DNA of 64,000 nt from Streptomyces qaidamensis (GTDB taxonomy: Bacteria > Actinomycetota > Actinomycetes > Streptomycetales > Streptomycetaceae). Positions within the stretch are counted from its first letter, which is position 1. The number at the start of each line of letters is the position of its first letter. The stretch is from assembly GCF_001611795.1 (NCBI RefSeq), contig NZ_CP015098.1, positions 3,348,001-3,412,000 of the forward strand, read 5' to 3'. This document shows positions 29,497 to 39,545 of the stretch, one piece after another. The notes under the pieces were generated by a model. That model was given only the letters and a program-made list of their open reading frames with translations. It was not told the origin of the DNA and ran no database searches. The position numbers were made by a program, and so were the translations under genes.

Positions 29497-30405
29497 GTGA
29501 CGACGACCCTGACGAAACCCCCGGCCGACGCGGTCCCCGAGCCGCCGAAGCGGTCACGCGGCATGAAGGCCGCACGCGCGGGCGGGCAGCTGCACGCCGG
29601 CCCGGTGGCGTACGTCATCCTCGCCCTCTTCACCGTCATCTCGCTGTTCCCGCTGGTGTGGACGGCGATCGCCGCCTCGCGCGACAACCAGCGCCTGGCG
29701 CAGACTCCGCCGCCGTTCTGGTTCGGCTCCGGCCTCTTCGACAAGCTCGAAGTGGCCTGGACGGACGCCAATCTGGGCGAGGCGTTCCTCAACACCACCC
29801 TGGTGGCCGGCATTTCGTCGTTCACCATCGTGTTCCTGTCGACGATCGCCGGATTCGCCTTCGCCAAGCTGCGCTTCAAGGGCCGCGGTGCGGCGATGCT
29901 GATCGTGATCGGCACGATGATGGTGCCGCCGCAGCTCAGCATCATCCCGCTGTACATGATGGTCGCCAAGCTCGACTGGACGGACCAGCTCCAGGCGGTG
30001 ATCTTCCCGTCCTTGGTGAGCGCGTTCGGTGTGTTCTTCATGCGGCAGTACCTGATCCAGGCGCTGCCGGACGAGATCATCGAGGCGGCCCGGGTGGACG
30101 GCGCGAGCAGCTGGCGCGTGGTGTGGCACGTGGTGTTCCCGACCGCGCGACCGGCGATGGCCGTCCTGGGCATGCTGATGTTCGTGCAGACCTGGAACGA
30201 CTTCCTGTGGCCCTTCCTGGTCCTGACCCAGACCGGCAATCCGACCGTGCAGGTGGCGGTGGCGGGGCTGGGACGCGGCTACACCCCCGACCAGTCCCTG
30301 ATCATGGCCGGCGCCCTGCTGGGCACACTGCCGCTGCTGATCGTCTTCGCGATCTTCGGCAAGCAGATCGTCGGCGGCATCATGCAGGGCGCCGTCAAGG
30401 GCTGA
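29497..30405 (+). CDS. cebG: Cello-oligosaccharide ABC permease CebG
   Basis: A 302-residue MalG-type permease with six helices. The cytoplasmic coupling loop is [20 protein letters not shown] near residue 193. The start is GTG 29497 after a clear AAGGAGAA site. It ends the transport operon and is followed by a terminator, so bglC has its own promoter. Confidence 0.92.
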   Translation: MTTTLTKPPADAVPEPPKRSRGMKAARAGGQLHAGPVAYVILALFTVISLFPLVWTAIAASRDNQRLAQTPPPFWFGSGLFDKLEVAWTDANLGEAFLNTTLVAGISSFTIVFLSTIAGFAFAKLRFKGRGAAMLIVIGTMMVPPQLSIIPLYMMVAKLDWTDQLQAVIFPSLVSAFGVFFMRQYLIQALPDEIIEAARVDGASSWRVVWHVVFPTARPAMAVLGMLMFVQTWNDFLWPFLVLTQTGNPTVQVAVAGLGRGYTPDQSLIMAGALLGTLPLLIVFAIFGKQIVGGIMQGAVKG

Positions 30406-30419
30406 GCCCTGCTTTCCCA

Positions 30420-30450
30420 GGGGCCGAGCCACAGCCGCCTCGGCCCCTTT
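30420..30450 (+). terminator. Terminator between cebG and bglC
   Basis: GGGGCCGAG at 30420-30428 pairs with CTCGGCCCC at 30439-30447 across a 10-nt loop, followed by TTTCC. It makes bglC at least partly independent of cebEFG. Confidence 0.75.
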
Positions 30451-30489
30451 CCTCCCCTCCCCCTCCACTCGTCGGTCCATACGACCCCT

Positions 30490-30503
30490 TGGGAGCGCTT
30501 CCA
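30490..30503 (+). promoter_or_regulatory. CebR operator overlapping the bglC start
   Basis: TGGGAGCGCTTCCA is the CebR box with one mismatch. Its last base is the A of the bglC ATG, and its GGGAG doubles as the ribosome-binding site. Bound CebR would act as a roadblock to elongation rather than block polymerase entry. Confidence 0.85.
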
Positions 30504-31939
30504 TGCCTGACTCCGAGAACCCGGCCACTGCGGTGACCTTCCCGCCCGCCTTCCTGTGGGGCGCGGCGACGTCCGCGTACCAGATCGAGGGCGCGGTGCG
30601 GGAGGACGGCCGTACGCCGTCGATCTGGGACACCTTCAGCCATACGCCGGGCAAGACGGCCGGTGGTGAGACCGGTGACATCGCTGTCGACCACTACCAC
30701 CGCTACCGCGACGACGTGGCGCTGATGGCGGAGCTGGGCCTGGGCGCCTACCGCTTCTCCATCTCGTGGTCGCGGGTGCAGCCGACCGGCCGGGGCCCGG
30801 CCGTGCAGAAGGGCCTGGACTTCTACCGGCGGCTGGTGGACGAGCTGCTGTCCAAGGGCATCAAGCCGGCCGTCACCCTCTACCACTGGGACCTGCCGCA
30901 GGAGCTGGAGGACACGGGCGGCTGGCCGGAGCGTGACACGGCGTACCGGTTCGCGGAGTACGCGCAGATCGTCGGCGAGGCGCTGGGCGACCGGGTGGAG
31001 CAGTGGATCACGCTCAACGAGCCGTGGTGCAGCGCGTTCCTGGGGTATGCCTCCGGGGTGCACGCCCCGGGCCGTACGGACCCGGCGGCCTCGCTGCGTG
31101 CCGCGCACCATCTGAATCTGGCGCACGGGCTGGGCGCGTCTGCGCTGCGGTCGGTGATGCCGGCCCGCAACACGGTCGCGGTCAGCCTCAATTCCTCGGT
31201 GGTGCGGCCGCTTTCGCAGGACCCGGCGGATCTGGCGGCGGCCCGCAGGATCGACGACCTGGCCAACGGCGTGTTCCACGGACCGATGCTGCACGGCGCC
31301 TACCCGGAGTCCCTGTACGTGGCGACGGCGTCCCTCACGGACTGGGACTACGTCCTCGACGGCGACCTGGAGCTGATCAACCAGCCGCTGGACGCGCTGG
31401 GCCTCAACTACTACACGCCCGCGCTGGTCTCGGCGGCGGACGCGTCGGCGAAGGCGCCGCGCGCCGACGGCCACGGGGCGAGCGACCACTCGCCGTGGCC
31501 GGCCGCGGACGACGTCGCCTTCCACCAGACGCCCGGCGACCGCACCGAGATGGGCTGGACGATCGACCCGACCGGTCTGCACGAGCTGATCATGCGCTAT
31601 ACCCGGGAGGCACCGGGCCTGCCGCTGTACATCACGGAGAACGGCGCGGCCTACGACGACAAGATCGACTCCGACGGCCGGGTGCACGACCCGGAGCGGG
31701 TGGCCTACCTCCACGGCCATCTGTCGGCGGTCCGCAGGGCGATCGCCGACGGCGCGGACGTCCGCGGCTACTACCTGTGGTCCCTGATGGACAACTTCGA
31801 GTGGTCCTACGGCTACGGCAAGCGCTTCGGCGCGGTGTACGTGGACTACGCGACGCTGGAGCGCACGCCGAAGACGAGCGCCCGGTGGTACGGCCGGGCG
31901 GCGCGGACCGGGGCCCTGCCCGAGGTCGAGGCGGTCTGA
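30503..31939 (+). CDS. bglC: GH1 beta-glucosidase BglC
   Basis: A 478-residue cytoplasmic family 1 glycosidase that hydrolyses imported cellobiose and cellotriose to glucose. The acid/base glutamate is in TLNEPW (Glu173) and the nucleophile in [11 protein letters not shown] (Glu379). [15 protein letters not shown] at the N-terminus and [18 protein letters not shown] near the C-terminus are family signatures. There is no signal peptide, matching its role after CebEFG uptake. Control is through the CebR site on its start codon. Confidence 0.95.
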   Translation: MPDSENPATAVTFPPAFLWGAATSAYQIEGAVREDGRTPSIWDTFSHTPGKTAGGETGDIAVDHYHRYRDDVALMAELGLGAYRFSISWSRVQPTGRGPAVQKGLDFYRRLVDELLSKGIKPAVTLYHWDLPQELEDTGGWPERDTAYRFAEYAQIVGEALGDRVEQWITLNEPWCSAFLGYASGVHAPGRTDPAASLRAAHHLNLAHGLGASALRSVMPARNTVAVSLNSSVVRPLSQDPADLAAARRIDDLANGVFHGPMLHGAYPESLYVATASLTDWDYVLDGDLELINQPLDALGLNYYTPALVSAADASAKAPRADGHGASDHSPWPAADDVAFHQTPGDRTEMGWTIDPTGLHELIMRYTREAPGLPLYITENGAAYDDKIDSDGRVHDPERVAYLHGHLSAVRRAIADGADVRGYYLWSLMDNFEWSYGYGKRFGAVYVDYATLERTPKTSARWYGRAARTGALPEVEAV

Positions 31940-31952
31940 CCGACGGGGGAAC

Positions 31953-31986
31953 GGGGCGCGGCACGATTAGGGGAGTGCCGCGCCCC
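31953..31986. terminator. Bidirectional terminator between bglC and the GH36 gene
   Basis: GGGGCGCGGCAC and GTGCCGCGCCCC form a perfect 12-bp stem with a 10-nt loop, between two convergent genes. Confidence 0.8.
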
Positions 31987-31994
31987 ACTCCGTC

Positions 31995-33311
31995 TCAGTG
32001 GTGGGTGCCCGACAGCAGGCGGCGGGTCGTCTCCACGCCCCACCGGTCCAGGGACAGCAGACGGTCGCTGGAAGCCATCAGGCCTCCGGTGGACTCCACA
32101 TGGGCCGCCCACCGCTCACGGGTCTCGACCGCCGGGCGGGCCATCAGGCAGTCCGGGTCGTTGGTCCAGAGCCGGTTGTGCTGCCACTGGCGGGCCGCTC
32201 CCGTGAACTCGGCCGGGTCCTGGCCGGGTTGGCTGTAGTCGTCGGCTTCGGGGCGGCGGTGGGGTGCCGTGTCCGGGCTGACGCGCATGGCGTCGAACAG
32301 GCCGATGGAGGGGAGCATCGGGGCGCCGCAGCCCAGGAGGTAGGCGTCCTCGCCGATCGCCTCGCGGATCAGGGCGATGCCGGCCCGGTAGGCCGTGAGG
32401 GCGTCGGTGTCCGCGTGGCGTATGCCGTCCAGGGCGCCCGCATAGAGGAAGTCGGTCTTGAAGTAGTCGTAGCCCTCGGCGCGCAGGGTGGTGAAGACCT
32501 CGGTCAGGTACGCGGCCGCGTTCGGGTGGGTGGTGTCCAGGACGCGCAGGTCGTGGCCCCAGTTGCGGCCGGCGTGCGCGAAGCCGCCGGTGGTGTCGCG
32601 GACCAGCCAGTCGGGGTGCGCTGCGGCCAGGTCGCTCGCCGGGTCGACGAGGAACGGGGCCGTCCAGATGCCGGCGCGACGGCCGCGGGAGCGGATCTTC
32701 TCGGCGATCCCGGCGCGGGAGCGGAAGCGGCCGGAGAGGGTGAGCCAGTCGCCGAGGGCCCGCTGGTAGCCGTCGTCGATCTGGACGACGTCGACGGGCA
32801 GGTCGAGGGTGTCCATCGCACGGAGGTTCTCGTGGATGTCGTCCTCGGTGACGGCCGTGAAGTACTCGTACCAGGAGCACCAGACGGTCGGTGCCGGGCG
32901 GGAGGCGTCGAGGCCGAGGCCCGCGGCCCAGTCGCCCAGGACCGACTGGACGTCCGGGCCGGTCCACTCCTTCACCGGGCCGTCGGCGCTGATCTCGGCG
33001 ACCCGGCCGTCCCCGCAGACCAGCCGGATTGACGGCACCTTACGCGTCGGCTCGGCCGCCGCCCACAGCCGGACCGGTGAGCCGTCGCCGGGGTCGAGCG
33101 CGAGCAGGCCCTCGCCCTGGAAGGTGCCGGCGGGGACGGTGGCCCCGGGGCGGTAACAGACCGTGGCCCAGTTGGCGTTGGCTGGGCGGTGGGGCGCCGC
33201 GTCCAGGGCGTAGGCGCCGCTGGGGCTCCAGGACTGCCAGCCCTCCTCGTGGACGCTGGCCCTGTGCGGGTTGACCGGCACCGAAGCGACCGGGGTGAAG
33301 GGGTGGTGCAC
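31995..33311 (-). CDS. GH36-type alpha-galactosidase-like glycosidase
   Basis: A 438-residue cytoplasmic glycosidase without signal peptide. VVQIDDGYQRALGDW near residue 195, GIWTAPFLVDPASDLA near 238 and DYFKTDFLYAGALDG near 296 are clan GH-D signatures; the aspartate of KTDF is the expected nucleophile and that of MRVSPD the acid/base. It is shorter than the roughly 700-residue GH36 enzymes because the N-terminal sandwich is reduced. It starts with GTG 25 bp after an ABC permease gene, so it likely hydrolyses the galactoside imported by that operon. Confidence 0.85.
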   Translation of the reverse strand: MHHPFTPVASVPVNPHRASVHEEGWQSWSPSGAYALDAAPHRPANANWATVCYRPGATVPAGTFQGEGLLALDPGDGSPVRLWAAAEPTRKVPSIRLVCGDGRVAEISADGPVKEWTGPDVQSVLGDWAAGLGLDASRPAPTVWCSWYEYFTAVTEDDIHENLRAMDTLDLPVDVVQIDDGYQRALGDWLTLSGRFRSRAGIAEKIRSRGRRAGIWTAPFLVDPASDLAAAHPDWLVRDTTGGFAHAGRNWGHDLRVLDTTHPNAAAYLTEVFTTLRAEGYDYFKTDFLYAGALDGIRHADTDALTAYRAGIALIREAIGEDAYLLGCGAPMLPSIGLFDAMRVSPDTAPHRRPEADDYSQPGQDPAEFTGAARQWQHNRLWTNDPDCLMARPAVETRERWAAHVESTGGLMASSDRLLSLDRWGVETTRRLLSGTHH

Positions 33312-33336
33312 GGGGTTCTCTTTCGGGAAGCGGGCG

Positions 33337-34224
33337 TCAGCCCTTGTTGGCGCCGAGGGTGAGGCCGCTGACGAACTGACGCTGGAGCGCGAAGTAGACG
33401 ATCAGGGTGGGGATCGCGGTGAGCAGGGCGCCGGCGGCGACCAGGTTGGGGTCGGTGAAGTACTGGCCGGAGAGGTTGTTCAGCGCCGAGGTGATCGGCA
33501 TGTTCTCGCCGGTGGAGATGAGGACGATGGCCCAGAAGAAGTCGTTGTAGATCCAGATGGACAGCAGGGTGGCGAGGGCGGCCATCGCCGGCTTGCACAG
33601 CGGCAGCACGATCTGCCAGTACAGCCGCCAGACGGAGGCGCCGTCGACGAGGGCCGCCTCGGTCAGTTCGTGGGGCAGCGAGCGCATGTAGTTGCTCAGC
33701 ACGAACGCGCAGAACCCGGACTGGAACGCCACGTGGATGAGCACCAGGCCGAGTGCTGAGTCGTACAGCTTGCCGCTCATGGTGATGCCGGGCAGGTCGA
33801 TCAGCAGGTAGAGCCGGTACAGCGGGGTGATGATGACCTGCTGGGGCAGCAGGTTGCCGGCCGTGAACACCAGCAGCAGGAACAGGTTGACCCGGAAGTC
33901 GAAGCGGCTGACGTAGAAGGCGACCATCGACGACAGCAGCAGCGTCAGCAGCACGGCCGGGACCGCGATCAGCAGCGTGTTCCCGAAGTAGTGCAGCATG
34001 TCCGACTGCTGGAAGGCGTTGGTGAAGTTGTCGAAGGTGAGCTTGTCGGGCCAGGAGACGTAGCCCTTGGTGCTGGTCTCGGCGTACGGCCGCATCGCCG
34101 CGAACAGGGCCCACAGCAGGGGCGCGAGCCAGGCCAGGGCCGTGACGACGAGGAAGGTGTGCAGCAGGACCCGGGCGGGGCGGATCGGTGTGCGCTGTTT
34201 GCGCGGGGCGCTCAGGGTGCTCAT
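33337..34224 (-). CDS. Carbohydrate ABC transporter permease (MalG type)
   Basis: A 295-residue six-helix permease. The coupling loop reads LTEAALVDGASVWRLYWQIV near residue 186, and the C-terminus LTLGANKG is typical of the family. It starts with an ATG overlapping the stop of the partner permease (ATGA). It belongs to the leftward operon binding protein-permease-permease-GH36. Confidence 0.9.
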   Translation of the reverse strand: MSTLSAPRKQRTPIRPARVLLHTFLVVTALAWLAPLLWALFAAMRPYAETSTKGYVSWPDKLTFDNFTNAFQQSDMLHYFGNTLLIAVPAVLLTLLLSSMVAFYVSRFDFRVNLFLLLVFTAGNLLPQQVIITPLYRLYLLIDLPGITMSGKLYDSALGLVLIHVAFQSGFCAFVLSNYMRSLPHELTEAALVDGASVWRLYWQIVLPLCKPAMAALATLLSIWIYNDFFWAIVLISTGENMPITSALNNLSGQYFTDPNLVAAGALLTAIPTLIVYFALQRQFVSGLTLGANKG

Positions 34225-35204
34225 GCGCGCCGCTCCTTCCGGAAGGTGGCGATCAGGTACCGGATGATCACCACGAGCGAGATCACCAGCAGGACGACGG
34301 CGATCGCGGAGCCGTATCCGATGCGGCTGGACTCGCCGATGATGTTGTTCGTCACCAGGATCGACAGCAGTTCGGTGCCCTGGGCGCCCTTGTTGAAGAC
34401 GAAGACCAGGTCGAAGGCGCGCAGCGCCTCGATGATCGTGACGACCAGCACGACGGTGTTGGTGGGCCGCAGGGTCGGGAAGACGACGTTCTTGAACGTC
34501 TGCCACTCGTTGGCGCCGTCCAGGGCGGAGGCCTCGCGCAGGGCGGGATCGACGCTCTTCAGGCCGGCCAGGTAGAGGATCATCATGTATCCGGCGTGCC
34601 GCCAGGACGCGGCGATGAGCACGGCCCACAGGTTGAGGTCCGGGTCACCGATCCAGTCGATGTAGTGGCCGGGCTTGTTGGCGCCGATGATGCTGTTGAT
34701 CAGGCCCGTGTCGGGGTTGTAGATCAGCTGCCAGACGAACCCGATGACCGCCAGCGACATCACGACCGGCAGGAAGAACGCGGTCTGGTAGACGCGGCTG
34801 AAGCGGATCTTCTTGTCCAGCTGCACGGCGAGGAACAGGCCGAAGGGCGTGGGCAGCACGATGAGCACCACGAACCAGATCACATTGTGCTCGACGGCGG
34901 GCCAGAACTGCGGGTTGCTGGTGAACAGCTCCCGGAAGTTCTGCAGTCCGACCCACTTGATGGAGTCGAAGCCGATGCCGTCCCAGGTGGTGAAGGCCAG
35001 CGCGATCGAGGCCAGCGCCGTCAGCCACACCAGGGCGACGTGCAGGATCGTGGGCACACCCGCCATCAGGCCGAGCGTGAGGCGGTCGCGGCGGGTGAGC
35101 AGCCGCCGGTGGCCGTGGGGCGCCTTGGCGGGCGCGGGTGTGGGGGCGGGCCCCGGAGCCGGCTGGGTGGCCGGCTCCGGAGCCTTCGCGGGGGTGGCAG
35201 TCAT
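34221..35204 (-). CDS. Carbohydrate ABC transporter permease (MalF type)
   Basis: A 327-residue permease with a Pro/Ala-rich cytoplasmic leader of about 30 residues and six helices. The coupling loop is LREASALDGANEWQTFKNVV near residue 228. It lies 31 bp after the binding-protein gene and overlaps the next permease. No ATPase gene is present; in Streptomyces the shared ATPase MsiK commonly serves such importers. Confidence 0.9.
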   Translation of the reverse strand: MTATPAKAPEPATQPAPGPAPTPAPAKAPHGHRRLLTRRDRLTLGLMAGVPTILHVALVWLTALASIALAFTTWDGIGFDSIKWVGLQNFRELFTSNPQFWPAVEHNVIWFVVLIVLPTPFGLFLAVQLDKKIRFSRVYQTAFFLPVVMSLAVIGFVWQLIYNPDTGLINSIIGANKPGHYIDWIGDPDLNLWAVLIAASWRHAGYMMILYLAGLKSVDPALREASALDGANEWQTFKNVVFPTLRPTNTVVLVVTIIEALRAFDLVFVFNKGAQGTELLSILVTNNIIGESSRIGYGSAIAVVLLVISLVVIIRYLIATFRKERRA

Positions 35205-35235
35205 GTCGGATCCGAGTCGTCGAGTCTCCGTTCGG

Positions 35236-36549
35236 TCAGGAGGAGGCGAAGATCGTCTTCTTCTGGCGTTCGATCGACGAGAGGATGCTGTCGACGTTCT
35301 TGGGGTTGCGGACGAAGTTCTGCAGCGCGGGCTGCATCACCGTGGAGGTGAAGTCCGGGCGGGAGTCGCGGTCCATGAACTGCGTGAGGCTCTTCGCGCC
35401 GGAGATCATCTCGTACGCCTTCTTCTGCAGCGCGGTGTAGGAGGAGGTGTCGGCCTTGGTGGAGGCGGCCACCACGTTCGGGTCGGACTTCAGGTAGATC
35501 TGCTCGGCCTCGGGGGTGCCCAGGTACTCGAGGAGCTTGACGGCACCGTCGCGGTTCTTCGGGGCCTTGGAGAGCATGAAGCCGTCGGTCGGCGCCTCGA
35601 CGGTGTCCTGCCCGAACTGCGGGTCGATCTCCGGGAAGGCGAAGAAGTCGAGGTCGTCCAGGTCGGCCTTGTTCGTGAACTGCTGGCCGACGAAGGTGCC
35701 CAGGAGGTACATGCCGGCCTTCTTGGCCACCAGTGTCTGCGCCGCGTCCTGCCAGGTGCGGCCCACCGCGCCCTCCTGGTGGTAGGGCAGGAGCTCCGTC
35801 CAGTGGTCGAAGACCTTGCGCACCTTGGGGTCGGTCCAGGAGGCCTTGCCGGCCATCAGCTCGACGTGGAAGTCGTAGCCGTTGGTGCGGAAGTTGATCT
35901 GGTCGAAGGTGCCCATCGCGGGCCAGGCGTCCTTGTCGCCGAAGGCGATCGGCACCAGCCCGTCCTTCTGCATCCGCTTGCACAGGGCGGTGAAGTCGTC
36001 CCAGGTGGTGGGGACCTCGTAGCCGTGCTGCGCGAAGACGCTCTTGCGGTAGAACACCGCCCACGGGTACGTGTACAGCGGCACGAAGTAGTACTTGCCG
36101 TCCTCGCCCTTGCTGAGCTTCTGCATCGCCTCGGGGAAGTTGCCGCCGATCTTCTGCCACACGTCGTCGATCGGCGCGGCCAGCTTCTTCGAGGCGAAGA
36201 ACTGCATGCGGTAGCCGGCGAACCAGGTGAACACGTCGTCGGGCGTGCCCTGCAGATAGGAGTTGATCTGCTCCTGGAACGTGTTGTGGTCCTTGGTGTT
36301 CACGTCGACCTTGATGCCGGACTTCTTGGTGAAGGCGGCGTAGATCTCCGCGAACGCCTTCTTCGGCACGGCGTCGGACGAGTTGGAGCCGAGAGTGACC
36401 GTCTTCGGGTCGGCGGACGATCCGCTGCCGCCGCAGGCGCTCAGCAGGGGTATGCCGGCGCCGAGCAGGGCGGCGCCGCCCACGCCGCGCAGGAGAGTGC
36501 GGCGGCTGGGAGCGGAGAGGGAGGCTCCGGAGGGAGAGAGGTCGTGCAT
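35236..36549 (-). CDS. Sugar-binding lipoprotein of the GH36-linked importer
   Basis: A 437-residue extracellular solute-binding protein. The N-terminus has a twin arginine (SRRTLLRGVGG) and a lipobox ending LLSAC, so Tat export and lipid anchoring are likely. The mature part has the family 1 two-lobed pattern, with TKKSGIKVDVNTKDHNTFQE and WFAGYRMQFFA early on. ATG 36549 follows CAGGAGCCGTCC. The sugar is unknown; the GH36 partner suggests an alpha-galactoside such as melibiose or raffinose. Confidence 0.88.
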   Translation of the reverse strand: MHDLSPSGASLSAPSRRTLLRGVGGAALLGAGIPLLSACGGSGSSADPKTVTLGSNSSDAVPKKAFAEIYAAFTKKSGIKVDVNTKDHNTFQEQINSYLQGTPDDVFTWFAGYRMQFFASKKLAAPIDDVWQKIGGNFPEAMQKLSKGEDGKYYFVPLYTYPWAVFYRKSVFAQHGYEVPTTWDDFTALCKRMQKDGLVPIAFGDKDAWPAMGTFDQINFRTNGYDFHVELMAGKASWTDPKVRKVFDHWTELLPYHQEGAVGRTWQDAAQTLVAKKAGMYLLGTFVGQQFTNKADLDDLDFFAFPEIDPQFGQDTVEAPTDGFMLSKAPKNRDGAVKLLEYLGTPEAEQIYLKSDPNVVAASTKADTSSYTALQKKAYEMISGAKSLTQFMDRDSRPDFTSTVMQPALQNFVRNPKNVDSILSSIERQKKTIFASS

Positions 36550-36735
36550 GGACGGCTCCTGAGGGCAGGGTTCGGCCACGAGGGTGTGGCGTGAGATCCA
36601 GCCGTAATCGACCAGAAATCAACTTGACCGAACACGGTGGCGCAATGACAGCCGCATGTCCGGTCATGCGTCAAGAGCCGTTCCCTTCATTTGTCGAAAC
36701 GTGACCGTCTCGTAAAGGCGGCTCGGTGGGAGTGT

Positions 36736-38133
36736 TCAGTGGGACCGGGAGCGGTGGTGTACGGCCGCGAGCCGGCCGGGGCGGCGGCGCCGCGGCTGCC
36801 GGTGCCCTCCGGTCGCCGGTGCGCGGCCGTCCAGCTGGATCCAGATGCGCACCTCCGTGCCGCCGAGCACCGAGGAGCCGATCCGTACGTCCCCGCCGGT
36901 GGACTCCGCCAGCCGGCGCACGATGTCCAGGCCGAGCCCGGTCGAGCCGTCGCTCCCGGAGCCGCGGCCCCGCGCCATCGCGGCCTCGGGGTCGGGTATG
37001 CCCGGGCCCGCGTCGGAGACGAGGACGATCACCGCGTCCTCGCCGTTGTGCACGTCGACGGCGAAGGCGGTGCCCTCCGCGGTGTGCCGGAAGACGTTGC
37101 CGAGCAGCGCGTCCAGCGCGGCGGCCAGGTCGGCCCGGGCCACGGGTATGCGCACCGGCCGGTCGGCCCCGGCCACCCGCCACTTGCGGCCCTCGTCCTC
37201 GGCGAGCGCCGACCAGAACGCCATCCGCTCCCGGACCACCTCGGCCGCGTCGCACCCGGCGCCCGGACCGGCCGCGGCCGTCTGCGGCTTGGCCTCCCGG
37301 GCCGTACGGATGATGGTGTCGACCTCGCGCTCCAGCTGCTCGACCGCGGTGCGGGTCTGGTCGGCGGCCGGTCCCTCGCCGAGCGAGGCGGTGTTGAGCC
37401 GCAGCACGGTCAGGGGCGTCCGCAGCCGGTGGGACAGGTCGGCCGCCAGCTCCCGCTCGTTCGCCAGGAGCTGGACGACCTGGTCGGCCATGGAGTTGAA
37501 CGCGACCGCCGCGAGCCGCAGTTCGCTCGGGCCCTCCTCGGGGACGCGGGCCCCCAGCCGGCCCTCCCCCAGGTCGTGTGCCCCCTCGACCAGGCGCTGC
37601 GCGGGCCGGACCATGCGGACGCCCAGCCGGTCGGCGACCGCGACCGAGCCGAGGATCAGCGCCACCCCGACCGCGGCGAGCACCGCCCAGGCCGTGCCCA
37701 CACCGTTGGTGACGTCGGACTCCGGCACGTACACCTCGACGACCGCGATCCTGCCGGTGCTGAGGGCGACCGGCTGGAGCAGCGTCGAGCCGCCCGTGAC
37801 GCCCGTGGTGGAGGCGCGGCCCAGCTTCCGCACAGCCGCGATGTCGGCTTCGGCGGCGCGCCGGCGCCCGAGTTCGAGGGCCTCCTGGCCGTCGCCCGCC
37901 GGGAGGTGCACGGCCATCCCGGCGTCGGAACCGGCGGAGGCGACGACCCGCTCCAGCTGGTCGCGGTCGGTGGTGATGGACAGGGCGGGGGCGACCGCCG
38001 CTGCCTCCCGCTCGGCGCCCGAGAAGGCACGGTCGCGGGCCATCTCGCGGATGACGAGTCCGAGCGGCACCGCGAAGGCGACCACGACCATGGTGGTCAC
38101 CGCCAGCGACACCTTGACCAGGGCCCACCTCAT
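36736..38133 (-). CDS. Sensor histidine kinase
   Basis: A 465-residue membrane sensor. Helices at about residues 9-29 and 146-166 flank an extracellular domain of some 115 residues, followed by a HAMP linker (RPAQRLVEGAHDLGEGRLG). The phosphorylated histidine is His235 in ADLSHRLRTPLTVL. The ATP-binding domain has LGNVFRHT (N box), DAGPGIPD (G1) and GSTGLGLDIVRR (G2). Its start overlaps the response-regulator stop by 4 bp. The signal is unknown. Confidence 0.92.
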   Translation of the reverse strand: MRWALVKVSLAVTTMVVVAFAVPLGLVIREMARDRAFSGAEREAAAVAPALSITTDRDQLERVVASAGSDAGMAVHLPAGDGQEALELGRRRAAEADIAAVRKLGRASTTGVTGGSTLLQPVALSTGRIAVVEVYVPESDVTNGVGTAWAVLAAVGVALILGSVAVADRLGVRMVRPAQRLVEGAHDLGEGRLGARVPEEGPSELRLAAVAFNSMADQVVQLLANERELAADLSHRLRTPLTVLRLNTASLGEGPAADQTRTAVEQLEREVDTIIRTAREAKPQTAAAGPGAGCDAAEVVRERMAFWSALAEDEGRKWRVAGADRPVRIPVARADLAAALDALLGNVFRHTAEGTAFAVDVHNGEDAVIVLVSDAGPGIPDPEAAMARGRGSGSDGSTGLGLDIVRRLAESTGGDVRIGSSVLGGTEVRIWIQLDGRAPATGGHRQPRRRRPGRLAAVHHRSRSH

Positions 38134-38834
38134 CGGGGAGCACCCGCCCCCGGTGGATCGAGCTTCACACCGACGCCCCGGAGGGTGTGCAGATAGCGCG
38201 GGCTGGCCGCCGTCTCGCCCAGTTTCCTGCGCAGCCAGGACAGATGGACGTCGATGGTCTGGTCGTCGCCGTAGGACTGCTGCCACACCTCGGCCAGCAG
38301 TTCCTTGCGGGGGACGACGACGCCGGGCCTGCGGGCCAGAAAGGCGAGCAGGTCGAACTCGCGGCGGGTGAGGTCGAGTCGGGCGCCGTCCAGCTCGGCC
38401 TGGCGGCGCAGCGGGTCGACGGTCAGGCCGCCGACCCGGATCATGGGGGTCGGCTCCCCTTCCGCGGCGCCGGAGCGGGCGCGGCGCAGCACGGCCGCCA
38501 TGCGGGCCGAGAGGTGCTCGACCGAGAAGGGCTTGGTCAGGTAGTCGTCCGCCCCGGCGTTCAGCAGCCGGACGATCTCCGTCTCGTCGTCCCGGGCTGT
38601 GGCGACGATCACCGGCACGTCGGTGATCCCGCGCAGCATCTTCAGGGCCTCGGACCCGTCGAGATCGGGCAGTCCGAGGTCCAGGATGACCACGTCGAAA
38701 CGGAGGTGGGCGACCTCGCGCAGCGCCTCCAGTGCCGTCCCGACGCTGCGCACGGTGTGCGAGGCGTCGGTCAGGTGCCGGATCAGCGCCGAGCGTACGA
38801 ACTGGTCGTCCTCGACCACGAGCACACTTGCCAT
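38130..38834 (-). CDS. OmpR-family response regulator
   Basis: A 234-residue regulator partnered with the kinase downstream. The receiver domain starts MASVLVVEDDQ, the phosphoacceptor is Asp52 in ILDLGLPDLDG and the conserved lysine is in LTKPFS near residue 103. The C-terminal winged helix includes LTRREFDLLAFLARRPG and TIDVHLSWLRRKLG. ATG 38834 gives a normal receiver start; a much longer upstream frame would add unrelated residues. Confidence 0.93.
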   Translation of the reverse strand: MASVLVVEDDQFVRSALIRHLTDASHTVRSVGTALEALREVAHLRFDVVILDLGLPDLDGSEALKMLRGITDVPVIVATARDDETEIVRLLNAGADDYLTKPFSVEHLSARMAAVLRRARSGAAEGEPTPMIRVGGLTVDPLRRQAELDGARLDLTRREFDLLAFLARRPGVVVPRKELLAEVWQQSYGDDQTIDVHLSWLRRKLGETAASPRYLHTLRGVGVKLDPPGAGAPR

Positions 38835-38974
38835 GCGCCGCACCGTACGCCATCTCGAACAGCCGGGTGCGGGCCTGTGGACAACTCCCCGGCTGGGGAC
38901 AACGGACCACCGCACACCCCCTTTTGCAGGCATTGCGTGGGGCACGTGTGGCGCGTGAGGCAGTATGGCCCGCG

Positions 38975-39496
38975 ATGCGCAGAGGACTCGTACACGTACT
39001 GGCCTGGCTGCTCGCCACGGGCGCGGCGGTCACGCTGTCGTGGTGGGGCGTCCACACGGTGATGACGGGGACGGCCTACGATCCGCCCCGCGCGCTGCCC
39101 ATCAAGGCCGCCGATGCGGCCACCCGGGAGCCGAAGGCACTGGCCACGCCGCCGGAGCGGACGCCTCCGCCGAAGCGGCGGGAGCCGAGCACGCCCCCGG
39201 CGTCCACGGCCGGGAGGCCGAGCCCCGCTCCCACGCCCTCGCCCAGCACCGCCCCCGCCGCCCCCGCCGCCCCGGGCCGGGTGAAGAGCTATGACACCGA
39301 CGGCGGCCGGGCGGTCTTCGATCTCGGGAAGACCTCCGCCTCGCTCGTCTCGGCGACGCCCGGGGCGGGCTGGTCGATGCAGGTGTGGAAGACGGAGTCG
39401 TGGATCCGCGTGGAGTTCTCCTCGGGCGCGGACCGGGTGTCGGTGTTCTGCACGTGGCACGACGGGCCGCCGCGGGTGGAGATCGGGACCTACTGA
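38975..39496 (+). CDS. Membrane-anchored or secreted hypothetical protein
   Basis: A 173-residue protein. Residues 5-30 are hydrophobic (a signal anchor or signal peptide), residues about 45-100 are a Pro/Ser/Thr/Ala-rich linker, and the last 70 residues form a compact domain containing VFDLGKTSASLVSATPG and a single Cys in SVFCTWHDGPP. No family is recognised. It is divergent from the two-component genes, so it might be a target or accessory sensor; that is inference from position only. Confidence 0.65.
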   Translation: MRRGLVHVLAWLLATGAAVTLSWWGVHTVMTGTAYDPPRALPIKAADAATREPKALATPPERTPPPKRREPSTPPASTAGRPSPAPTPSPSTAPAAPAAPGRVKSYDTDGGRAVFDLGKTSASLVSATPGAGWSMQVWKTESWIRVEFSSGADRVSVFCTWHDGPPRVEIGTY

Positions 39497-39545
39497 GTGC
39501 CGCGGGCGGCCGTCGGCGCCTCTCTCGACCGAGCGCCGCAGCCTG

